Positions 1 through 5,342 of a stretch of 5,342 nucleotides of DNA are shown one piece after another. A program made the position numbers and the translations under genes. The notes under the pieces were generated by a model that was given only the letters and a program-made list of their open reading frames with translations, was not told the origin of the DNA and did not search any database. How positions within the stretch are numbered: position 1 is the stretch's first letter; every line of letters begins with the position of its first letter. Origin of the DNA: an uncultured Halomicronema sp. (lineage in GTDB: Bacteria > Cyanobacteriota > Cyanobacteriia > Phormidesmidales > Phormidesmidaceae); contig CALCPB010000812.1 in NCBI GenBank assembly GCA_937897665.1, forward strand, positions 1 to 5,342, written 5' to 3'.

Positions 1-39
1 GTAGCTGAGGAAAACGTCATATTCAAACGCTTGGGTCAT
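1..39 (-). CDS. TIR-domain protein, N-terminal fragment cut by window edge
   Basis: Reading leftwards from an ATG at 39-37, the minus strand gives 13 codons, MTQAFEYDVFLSY, before the window ends. The string YDVFLSY is the first beta strand of bacterial TIR (Toll/interleukin-1 receptor) domains, usually followed by S plus a charged loop. Bacterial TIR domains often hydrolyse NAD+ or make cyclic ADP-ribose signals in defence, and in cyanobacteria they are often joined to WD40, NB-ARC or caspase-like modules; none of these can be seen here. The ATG is chosen because TIR domains often begin within about 10 residues of the N-terminus; the frame stays open upstream to an in-frame TGA, with only weak alternative starts. 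No Shine-Dalgarno sequence precedes it. The gene lies 85 bases downstream of panC/cmk on the same strand. The identification rests on 13 residues, so it is a good guess rather than proof. Confidence 0.6.
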   Translation of the reverse strand, partial: MTQAFEYDVFLSY

Positions 40-68
40 AGCTCGGTTGATGCGGTCAGGGTGAGTGC

Positions 69-82
69 ACTTTTCACTTTTC
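69..82. repeat. Tandem 7-bp repeat upstream of the TIR gene
   Basis: ACTTTTC occurs twice in direct succession in the 85-base spacer between the panC/cmk stop and the TIR start. On the minus strand it reads as two GAAAAGT units about 30 bases before the ATG. No promoter boxes of good spacing accompany it, and its role is unknown. Confidence 0.4.
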
Positions 83-124
83 AATGATGCACGTGTAACC
101 TCTTTTCGTCACGTCTGTTAGATG

Positions 125-1702
125 CTAATCTTCATCGAGCTGATCGCGATACAGGGCTACAATTTTCTCCACCACTTGAGGAATCGAGAGTCCATCAGAA
201 CACAGTTCGATCGCGTCTTCAGCTTGGCGTAGCGGCGCGACCCGGCGGGTGCTGTCTTGGCGATCGCGGTCATCAATGGCACGTTCGAGGGCTTCTAAAC
301 TCATCGGCGGCTGATTCTGCGCGGCCATATCGCGCTGGCGACGGCGGGCTCGTTCCTGCACCGAAGCCGTCAAAAACACCTTCAGTTCCGCAAAGGGAAA
401 CACCTGTGTGCCAATGTCTCGTCCTTCCATGACCACTCCGCCCTGGTCGCCATAGGCTTGCTGTTGGGTGAGTAGCACTTCACGAACAGCTGGCTGAGCG
501 GCCACGGTCGAAACGTTGCCCGTGACGTGAGTACTGCGAATCATTTGAGTCACCTCTTGCTCGTTGACCCAAACCCGAGTCAAGCCGACCTGTCCCGCAG
601 GGGCTGCTTCTGACGCCAGGCGAATATGGCAATCGGCCAGAATCTCCGCCACTGCCACCTCATCGGTGGGTTCAATGCCCAGCTGCAGCACTTGCCAGGT
701 GATGGCTCGGTACATCGCTCCGCTGTCGAGGTACATTAGCCCATTTTGATCGGCGACCAACCGCGCTACCGTTGATTTGCCCGCTCCTGCTGGCCCATCG
801 ATCGCGACAATTGGTCGCCGCGATCGCAACAGCACATTATCAAGCAGTCGCGTATTGCCCAGATGAGCCGCGATCGCCAAGAGTCCTACTGTGTCTACCT
901 GGGCCATCGGCTGTAGCGTTGCCGGATGCACCAGTTCCAGATATTCCACCCGGATGCTGGGAACCAGATTGATCTTCGCGGCCGCGGCCGCGATCAGGCT
1001 CTGAGCTTGGCGTTCACCCTCGGCAAATGCCGTTTTGGCGGCCTGCAGACTGGTGTAGAGCGTCGTTGCCTGATAGCGCTGAGTGGCGGTGAGATATTCG
1101 TTTCGCGAACTGTAGGCCAGTCCGTCAGATTCTCGGACGATGTCACAGCCAATGACTTTGACGGGCCAATTTAAGTCCGCCACCATGTGTTTGATGATCG
1201 CTAGCTGCTGGGCATCTTTACGGCCAAAGTAGGCGCGGTTGGGCGTCACCAGGTTAAACAGTTTGGCCACCACCGTTGTGACACCGGCAAAATGTCCTGG
1301 TCGGCGAGGACCACACAAATGCTGAGTCAAGGGCTCAGGCGGTATCACCTGGGTCAATAGCGTGGCAGCCGAGGCGTCTGCGGTATAGAGCGTACGGGGA
1401 TGGGGGCAGAAAATCGCATCGACCTGTGCCGCTTCGCACGTGGCCACATCCTGCTCTAGGGTGCGTGGATAGGCCTCTAAATCTTCATTGGGGCCAAATT
1501 GGAGGGGGTTGACAAAAATACTGACGACGACGCGATCGTTTTCTTGGCGGGCGCGTCGAATTAAACTGATGTGTCCCAGATGCAGTGCCCCCATGGTGGG
1601 CACTAAACCTACCGAAGCAATTTCAGGATAAGTTGCGGCAGAGGGCTGCCGCCAAATCGCCAAACAACTCTTTAAGCCTTCAATCGTCTTGAGGACTTTC
1701 AC
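125..1702 (-). CDS. panC/cmk: Bifunctional pantothenate synthetase / cytidylate kinase
   Basis: This is a two-domain cytoplasmic enzyme of 525 residues. The N-terminal PanC half joins pantoate and beta-alanine using ATP to make pantothenate for coenzyme A. The C-terminal Cmk half phosphorylates CMP/dCMP. PanC signatures are PTMGALHLGH at 35-44 (HxGH-type nucleotide site), FGRKD at 159-163 (more often FGEKD) and SSRNEYL at 198-204. Cmk begins near 297, with P-loop GPAGAGKST at 303-311, LDSGAMYR at 325-332, EGRDIGT at 426-432 and RDRQDSTRR at 479-487. The fusion is the normal arrangement in cyanobacteria, and both halves look complete. The frame opens at a GTG at 1726, giving 533 residues, but related proteins begin close to VKVLKTIEGL. 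I therefore prefer the GTG at 1702-1700 (or the TTG just before it), which has an AAGG-containing purine stretch upstream. No clear terminator follows the TAG. Confidence 0.96.
   Translation of the reverse strand: MKVLKTIEGLKSCLAIWRQPSAATYPEIASVGLVPTMGALHLGHISLIRRARQENDRVVVSIFVNPLQFGPNEDLEAYPRTLEQDVATCEAAQVDAIFCPHPRTLYTADASAATLLTQVIPPEPLTQHLCGPRRPGHFAGVTTVVAKLFNLVTPNRAYFGRKDAQQLAIIKHMVADLNWPVKVIGCDIVRESDGLAYSSRNEYLTATQRYQATTLYTSLQAAKTAFAEGERQAQSLIAAAAAKINLVPSIRVEYLELVHPATLQPMAQVDTVGLLAIAAHLGNTRLLDNVLLRSRRPIVAIDGPAGAGKSTVARLVADQNGLMYLDSGAMYRAITWQVLQLGIEPTDEVAVAEILADCHIRLASEAAPAGQVGLTRVWVNEQEVTQMIRSTHVTGNVSTVAAQPAVREVLLTQQQAYGDQGGVVMEGRDIGTQVFPFAELKVFLTASVQERARRRQRDMAAQNQPPMSLEALERAIDDRDRQDSTRRVAPLRQAEDAIELCSDGLSIPQVVEKIVALYRDQLDED
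976..993. repeat. 18-bp perfect palindrome inside panC
   Basis: The sequence TCGCGGCCGCGGCCGCGA is its own reverse complement and contains two overlapping GCGGCCGC octamers. On the coding strand it specifies most of an alanine run shortly before KINLVPS in the PanC half, so alternating GCC and GCG codons are enough to produce it. Confidence 0.6.
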
Positions 1703-1847
1703 CAATCTTTCACCCTTGTTATGCACTGATCAACTTAGCGGCAGCCTCATCGGTTGCCCAGGCTGAGACCGACTCTCGTTGCTGTTGAGCTGCTGATCCG
1801 CCAAGCCAGATGGCACTCTTCACTTCAAGGCAGCATGGGCGGGCCAT

Positions 1848-1858
1848 CGGCTGAGCCG
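1848..1858. repeat. 11-bp odd palindrome upstream of panC/cmk
   Basis: CGGCT and AGCCG face each other across a single G (centre 1853), about 145 bases upstream of the preferred panC/cmk start. A short, perfect, GC-rich dyad of this form could be a protein-binding site, but no regulator is identifiable and such dyads also arise by chance. Confidence 0.25.
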
Positions 1859-1888
1859 TTGGCGAGGCCGGACGATCAGCAATATATG

Positions 1889-1916
1889 TTTACATTAAGG
1901 CCACAAGTTTTATACC
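1889..1916 (+). promoter_or_regulatory. Possible plus-strand promoter in the dam-panC/cmk gap
   Basis: TTTACA at 1889-1894 (5 of 6 to the -35 consensus) is followed after 16 bases by TATACC at 1911-1916 (4 of 6 to the -10 consensus). Transcription would begin near 1923 and run into the gene-poor region, antisense to the flanking genes. On the opposite strand the same AT-rich patch offers a TATATT that could be a -10 box for panC/cmk, without a good -35 partner. Assignment rests on box similarity only. Confidence 0.25.
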
Positions 1917-2090
1917 CTACCAGACTCTGTCATGAAAGCTGTGCTTCATTCATTCTCAGCAGATTACTGCTAAATACTGAGAGATGCTAAGGGGGGCGAT
2001 CGCCGTTAGGGGTGACAGGACTGCTTCAGGGCATGCGGTCATGCATCTGCATGCAGGAGCGAGGAAGCGAGTTTGCTCGGCGCTTTTGGA

Positions 2091-2144
2091 AGCACCGGCA
2101 GACTTGTTGATCAGTGACCTCACCGCGATCGCCTGCCGGTTGCT
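2091..2144. repeat. Inverted repeat, potential hairpin
   Basis: ACCGGCAG at 2094-2101 pairs perfectly with CTGCCGGT at 2133-2140. The pairing extends outward by three more pairs (AGC at 2091-2093 with GCT at 2142-2144) if one T at 2141 is bulged. The enclosed loop is 31 bases and contains a HIP1 palindrome overlapping the right arm boundary. No T-run follows on either strand, so it does not look like an intrinsic terminator. Confidence 0.4.
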
Positions 2145-2257
2145 CATCAACGGGTCTGAGCATGATGCCGGTCTATATTGGACTGCGCAGCCTGAGTCCT
2201 GCCCGCGTCTCCCTTATTTCCCCCGGTAGTCACAAGGGTATGAACTCGTAGGCTCTT

Positions 2258-3109
2258 CTATTTCTTTAATATTGGATAAGACGTAATCACTAACTCTGAG
2301 ATCTTGCCGCGCCGTTTGGCCTTACAGTTAATCGCCCGCGAGGCCTGAATCTGATGAATATAGAAGTCTTGATAGAGGTCTTGAATAAACGGACAGTCAG
2401 AATTAGACAGCATGACTTTGACGCCCCGGTGAGCCAGCTGTGTAAAAGTCTGGTGCAGCCGCTGCTGGTCGGCGGCTTGAAAGCCGTACCGGTTATAGCG
2501 GGTAAAGCTACTCGTTGCGCTAATAGGGTGATAGGGCGGGTCAAAGTAGACAAAGTCTGCAGGACTCTGGGCTCGGTCTAAAATGCTGGGGAATTGAGCG
2601 CAGGTTAAATCGGTCTTTTGCAAGGCCACCGAGGCGTGACGCAACGTCTCGGCATCACAAACCTTGGGTTTTTGATAGCGCCCCATCGGCACGTTGAAAT
2701 GCCCCTTGGAGTTTTCACGATAGAGGCCGTTGAAACAGGTTTTATTGAGATAGACCAGACGCGCGGCCCGCCGGGTTGGCGATCGCAACTCTCCCTGAGC
2801 CCGCATATCGTAGTAATAGTCGTGGCAGTGACGGTCTTGATGAACCTGCAGGAGGTCAATCAGGGTTTCCACATCATCGCGCACACAGCAATAGACGTTG
2901 ACCAGTTCTTCATTCAGATCTGCTAAAACGGCTTGACGACAGCGAGCGGATAGGTGAAAGAACACCGCCCCGCCGCCCAAAAAAGGTTCGTGATAGCGAC
3001 TAATTTGGGAGGGAAAATAAGCGTGATATTGCTCAATGAGCCGCCCTTTGCCGCCCGCCCATTTTAGGAAGGGACGAGGCGTGATCTGGGGTTTGAGGGC
3101 AGCCGTCAT
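2258..3109 (-). CDS. dam: Dam-type DNA adenine N6-methyltransferase (D12 class)
   Basis: The product has 283 residues, close to the usual length for Dam family enzymes. These transfer a methyl group from S-adenosylmethionine to the N6 of adenine, typically in GATC. Motifs in order are FLKWAGGK at 14-21 (motif X, cofactor side), EPFLGGGAVFF at 41-51 (motif I), ADLN at 63-66 (motif II acidic residue), NKTCFNGLYREN at 122-133, GHFNVPMGRY at 136-145 (family signature), DPPY at 190-193 (catalytic motif IV) and LSNSD at 234-238. All key residues are present, so the enzyme looks active. The ATG at 3109 begins a few residues before motif X, as in E. coli Dam. No Shine-Dalgarno sequence is evident. 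No restriction endonuclease lies beside it in the window, suggesting an orphan methylase. GATC specificity is inferred from family resemblance; some relatives recognise other sites. Confidence 0.93.
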   Translation of the reverse strand: MTAALKPQITPRPFLKWAGGKGRLIEQYHAYFPSQISRYHEPFLGGGAVFFHLSARCRQAVLADLNEELVNVYCCVRDDVETLIDLLQVHQDRHCHDYYYDMRAQGELRSPTRRAARLVYLNKTCFNGLYRENSKGHFNVPMGRYQKPKVCDAETLRHASVALQKTDLTCAQFPSILDRAQSPADFVYFDPPYHPISATSSFTRYNRYGFQAADQQRLHQTFTQLAHRGVKVMLSNSDCPFIQDLYQDFYIHQIQASRAINCKAKRRGKISELVITSYPILKK

Positions 3110-3201
3110 GGCATTAGCAACCCGTGATTGGCAATGAAGGAATGAATGCTGCCGTTCACCGAGGAGAAGTTGCTAGCCCCCCTCTGCGAACGGATGTACT
3201 T

Positions 3202-3207
3202 ATTGTA
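3202..3207 (-). promoter_or_regulatory. Possible -10 box for dam
   Basis: On the minus strand this reads TACAAT, 5 of 6 to the -10 consensus, about 93 bases upstream of the dam ATG. The nearest good -35-like hexamer, TTGACC (plus positions 3229-3234), is 21 bases away, longer than the usual 16-18, so the pair is weak. The divergent region 3110-3329 must also drive the DUF751-rbfA direction, but I see no convincing plus-strand promoter in it. Confidence 0.2.
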
Positions 3208-3329
3208 AAGGCTGCGGACAATTTGTCTGGTCAATTCATTCACTCCTGAACTGCGATAGGATTAAACCGCAGTGATTTATCGCCAACAATCGCGCTGCTG
3301 CTCAATTTGAAGTTGCGCTGGGTTGAATT

Positions 3330-3533
3330 ATGCAAGAGTTTTTTAAGAATGTTTCACGATATCCCAGATTTTTGATTTCTTTTTCCCTGGGAATCTTTTT
3401 CAACGCAATTGAACCCATCGTGCCGTTGCTCAAGCGACCGACTACTGCGATCGCCCTAGTCGGCTTGGTAATTGCGGCTTTTGTGTTTCTGTCCGTGACG
3501 TTGAGAGCCATGCTGGGCCTGTCTGTGGCATAG
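3330..3533 (+). CDS. DUF751 family (Ycf33-like) small membrane protein
   Basis: This 67-residue protein matches the DUF751/Ycf33 family of cyanobacteria and some algal plastids, whose function is unknown. The family pattern is clear: FFKNVSRYPRF at 4-14, then a hydrophobic segment at about 14-31, a short loop with PLLKRP at 32-37, a second hydrophobic segment at about 39-58, and the ending LRAMLGL at 58-64. Two membrane spans are therefore likely, with a short positively charged N-terminus. Length and start agree with the family, which begins just before the aromatic FF/FW. No Shine-Dalgarno sequence is visible before the ATG. It lies 103 bases upstream of rbfA on the same strand, a neighbourhood I recall from other cyanobacteria, so the two may be co-transcribed. 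Confidence 0.88.
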   Translation: MQEFFKNVSRYPRFLISFSLGIFFNAIEPIVPLLKRPTTAIALVGLVIAAFVFLSVTLRAMLGLSVA

Positions 3534-3622
3534 GTCAGTAGGAGCCAATCGGTCAGTCAAGGATCGTCGAGCGCTGAGTCAAGCGACGGTTCGGTGCTGG
3601 GCAGCCGGTCAATAATTTTTGT

Positions 3623-3629
3623 GAGAGGA
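3623..3629 (+). promoter_or_regulatory. Shine-Dalgarno sequence of rbfA
   Basis: GAGAGGA ends seven bases before the ATG at 3637. It is the clearest ribosome binding site in the window and fixes the rbfA start. Confidence 0.65.
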
Positions 3630-3636
3630 CTGTGTC

Positions 3637-4083
3637 ATGGCTAATGATCGACGAGTTGCCCGAGTCGCATCTCTGATCAAGCGCGAGGTGAGCCAAATGC
3701 TCATGTCAGAGATCAAGGACGATCGCGTCGGGGCCGGAATGGCCAGCGTGACGGATGTCGTCGTGTCTGGCGATTTGCAGCACGCCAAAATATTTGTCAG
3801 CATTTATGGCACTGACGAAGCCAAGGTAGAAACAATGGCCGGGTTGCAGGCAGCGACTGGCTATATTCGTCGGGAGTTGGGGCAGCGTATTCGCCTCCGC
3901 CGCACGCCGGAGATTTTGTTTCGCGAAGATCTGGCCGTGGAGCGCGGCACTCGCGTGTTGTCACTGATTAATCAGCTGAACGTTGACAGTGAAACTCCGG
4001 CTCATGAGTTCGCTGACGACGCAGGAGAAGTCGGAGACGAATGCTACGGTACTTATATTCCTGCGGCTACTGAGGAACGGTAG
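3637..4083 (+). CDS. rbfA: 30S ribosome-binding factor A
   Basis: RbfA is a cytoplasmic assembly factor that binds the immature 30S subunit near the 5' end of 16S rRNA, helps late maturation and is needed for cold adaptation in E. coli. The 148-residue product begins with the typical helix [20 protein letters not shown], followed by the strand-rich KH-type core ([20 protein letters not shown] at 37-56). The helix [11 protein letters not shown] at 72-82 and the conserved [19 protein letters not shown] at 86-104 follow. Residues from about 115 form a C-terminal tail rich in Asp and Glu, longer than in compact RbfA proteins and probably flexible. The start is supported by a good Shine-Dalgarno sequence. 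The TAG stop shares its last base with the GTG start of the GH3 gene, implying translational coupling and one operon. Confidence 0.95.
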   Translation: MANDRRVARVASLIKREVSQMLMSEIKDDRVGAGMASVTDVVVSGDLQHAKIFVSIYGTDEAKVETMAGLQAATGYIRRELGQRIRLRRTPEILFREDLAVERGTRVLSLINQLNVDSETPAHEFADDAGEVGDECYGTYIPAATEER

Positions 4084-5342
4084 TGACGCGACTCGGTTTG
4101 CCGGATCCTGAGACCCTCTCCCTGGCAGCTCAGGTCGCTCAACTCATTACCGTTCGCGCTTCGGGATTTTTATTTGATCATCAGCGCCGCTATCCTCAAT
4201 GGGAGCTCAACAGGGCTGACTTACGCCACTGTGTGGAGGATATGGGCATCGGCGGCGTGAATTTGTAGGGGGGCAGAGCTGCTGAAGTGGGGGTTCGCTC
4301 GCAGCAGTTGCAATCCTGGGCAGAGATTTCCCTCTTGCTCGCGGCGGATATTGAAGAAGGCGTGGGTCAGCGGTTTGCGGGAGCCACTCATTTCCCCCCA
4401 CCGATGGCATTAGCGGCGATCGCTCAGCATGACTTGGCCTTAGCCTGTGATTACGCGCAGCAAATGGGGGCTATCACTGCTCAAGAGGCCACCGCCATTG
4501 GCCTCAACTGGATACTCGCGCCGGTGGTTGACGTCAACAACAATGCTGACAACCCAGTCATCAACGTGCGGGCGTTTGGTGAAACGCCCGATGTGGTTGG
4601 CAAACTCAGTCAGGCCTTTATCCGAGGGGCGCAGCAGTGGCCGCTGCTGACAACGGCTAAGCACTTTCCGGGGCATGGCGACACTGCTGTCGATTCGCAT
4701 TTGCAGTTGCCCGTGATTCCTCACGATTATCAGCGGCTTGACCATGTGGAACTCGCGCCGTTTCGCACCGCGATCGCGAGCGGTGTTGATGCGGTGATGA
4801 CCGCTCATCTGCAGGTGCCCATCATTGATCCCCAGTTGCCAGCGACGCTGTCACCGGCCATTTTGACGCGACTGCTGCGACAAGACTTGGGGTTTGACGG
4901 CTTAGTGGTGACTGATGCGCTGATTATGGGGGCGATCGCCAACCAATACGGCCCCTACGAAGCGGCGGTGCTGGCGATCGAAGCCGGAGCAGATATTTTG
5001 CTGATGCCCGCCGACCCCGCTGGCACGATTGAGGCGGTGTGCGAAGCAGTGCGCACGCGGCGAGTGGCTCCCGAGCGCCTGCTGATGTCAGTCGAACGGG
5101 TGTGGCGTGCCAAGCAAAAAGTGAGCAGTGGCCTCACGATTCCCCCTGAAGCCTGCCATGCCTGGGAGCATGTGCCGCCGCCGCCCGTACAACTAGAGGG
5201 TTTGGCGACGCCTCCAGCGCGACAGACCCTGGCCCAGATTCTGCAGGCGTCCACACAGCGTCGGGGGCAGATTGCGTCACTCCCCGCTGCGACGCAAGGA
5301 CACTCGCTGGTGATCGTTGCCGACGAGTTGCACACCGCCTGG
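4083..5342 (+). pseudogene. GH3 glycosidase (NagZ-like beta-N-acetylhexosaminidase), interrupted by in-frame TAG, 3' end outside window
   Basis: From GTG at 4083 the frame encodes a glycoside hydrolase family 3 TIM barrel. The family includes NagZ, which removes N-acetylglucosamine from peptidoglycan fragments, and beta-glucosidases. NagZ-type character is shown by KHFPGHGDTAVDSH at 193-206, which fits K-H-[FI]-P-G-[HL]-G-x4-D-[ST]-H with the acid/base His. The probable nucleophile is D278 in VVTDALIMGA. Other family features are NVRAFGE at 161-167 and EEGVGQRFAG near 89-98. Codon 62 (4266-4268) is TAG, inside what should be the first barrel strand. Downstream the same frame is open for 358 codons to the window edge, so no frameshift is involved. 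Later starts such as GTG 4287 or ATG 4404 would lose the first strand and lack a good ribosome site. The GTG start is supported by its one-base overlap with rbfA and by the familiar N-terminal LSLAAQVAQL. Assignment to GH3 is near certain; inactivation is probable unless the stop is a sequence error or is read through. Confidence 0.85.

Larger units (their letters stand above)
1727..2257. other. Gene-poor intergenic region between dam and panC/cmk
   Basis: About 530 bases separate the stop of dam from the start region of panC/cmk, and I recognise no protein or RNA family here. Open frames of up to 81 codons exist on both strands, but their translations show no conserved motif and they overlap one another. 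Visible structure includes an AT-rich patch at 1881-1916 with promoter-like boxes, two HIP1 sites (1996 and 2125), a cluster of GCATGC/ATGCAT palindromes at 2031-2056, an imperfect hairpin at 2091-2144 and a smaller one at 2141-2162 (TGCTCA / TGAGCA). The region must hold the panC/cmk promoter unless that gene is read through from dam. It may be a decayed gene or encode an unannotated small RNA; the sequence alone does not decide. Confidence 0.6.
260..4939. repeat. HIP1 palindromes (GCGATCGC), ten copies
   Basis: Exact copies start at 260, 820, 870, 1996, 2125, 2779, 3447, 4416, 4770 and 4932. HIP1 is a highly iterated palindrome characteristic of many cyanobacterial genomes, and it is the strongest single taxonomic clue here. 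Copies lie within genes of both strands, often encoding Ala-Ile-Ala, and two lie in the dam-panC/cmk gap. Each contains GATC, the probable target of the Dam enzyme in this window. Confidence 0.97.

Noticed and set aside
1..87. Plus-strand open frame at the left edge (28 codons to TGA at 85)
   Set aside because: The peptide has no recognisable pattern and lies antisense to the TIR start, which explains the same bases better.
901..1853. 13-base direct match GGGCCATCGGCTG at 901-913 and 1841-1853, suggesting a panC fragment duplication
   Set aside because: The similarity fades right after the match, and a single 13-mer repeat is only marginally unlikely by chance.
1754..1990. 78-codon plus-strand ORF upstream of panC/cmk
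   Set aside because: It spans the AT-rich promoter-like patch and has no family resemblance or ribosome binding site, so it is probably spurious.
1724..2116. Inverted 11-mers CACTGATCAAC (1724-1734) and GTTGATCAGTG (2106-2116) as possible ends of a mobile element
   Set aside because: An 11-base inverted match is expected by chance in a window this long. There is no transposase between them and no target duplication.
2160..2200. GGACT/AGTCC stem downstream of dam as an intrinsic terminator
   Set aside because: The stem has only five pairs with a 10-base loop, and no T-run follows on the minus strand.
1984..2229. 81-codon plus-strand ORF in the dam-panC/cmk gap
   Set aside because: The translation has no recognisable motif, has mixed composition and overlaps an equally featureless minus-strand ORF (1956-2150). 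It looks like a chance open frame.
4268..4273. Run of six G after the GH3 stop as a frameshift or slippage site
   Set aside because: The coding frame before and after the run is the same (codon starts divisible by three), so no indel is needed; only the TAG interrupts it.
4440..4808. 122-codon minus-strand ORF opposite the GH3 gene
   Set aside because: It is antisense to conserved GH3 catalytic sequence and has no family features, so it is a shadow frame.

Overview
The window looks like chromosomal DNA from a cyanobacterium. The octamer GCGATCGC (HIP1) occurs ten times in 5.3 kb, where random sequence would give well under one. The genes also fit: a fused pantothenate synthetase/cytidylate kinase, a Ycf33-like DUF751 membrane protein next to rbfA, and a NagZ-like family 3 glycosidase after rbfA. 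The moderately GC-rich coding style suggests a filamentous or Leptolyngbya/Synechococcus-type lineage, but the genus cannot be fixed from this sequence.

Left half, all on the minus strand. At the extreme left edge (1-39) the first 13 codons of a gene read MTQAFEYDVFLSY, the usual opening of a TIR domain; the rest lies outside. Next is panC/cmk (125-1702), then a roughly 530-bp stretch with no convincing gene (1727-2257) that holds some inverted repeats and a promoter-like pair. A complete Dam-type DNA adenine methyltransferase follows (2258-3109). No restriction gene is visible, so it looks like an orphan methylase, and its probable target GATC is the core of every HIP1 site.

Right half, all on the plus strand. 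After a divergent 220-bp intergenic region come the small DUF751/Ycf33-like gene (3330-3533), rbfA (3637-4083) and a GH3 glycosidase (4083 to the window end). The GH3 start codon overlaps the rbfA stop by one base. The GH3 frame is interrupted by an in-frame TAG at codon 62. After it the same frame stays open for about 1.07 kb and contains the catalytic signature, so this is a nonsense interruption rather than a frameshift.

How the genes relate: panC/cmk serves coenzyme A and pyrimidine nucleotide synthesis, rbfA serves 30S ribosome maturation, the GH3 enzyme probably serves cell-wall sugar recycling, and Dam marks GATC sites. These are mainly housekeeping functions. I see no convincing new multi-gene system inside the window. 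The points most worth checking are the interrupted GH3 gene, the TIR gene entering from the left edge, and the non-coding stretch between dam and panC/cmk.
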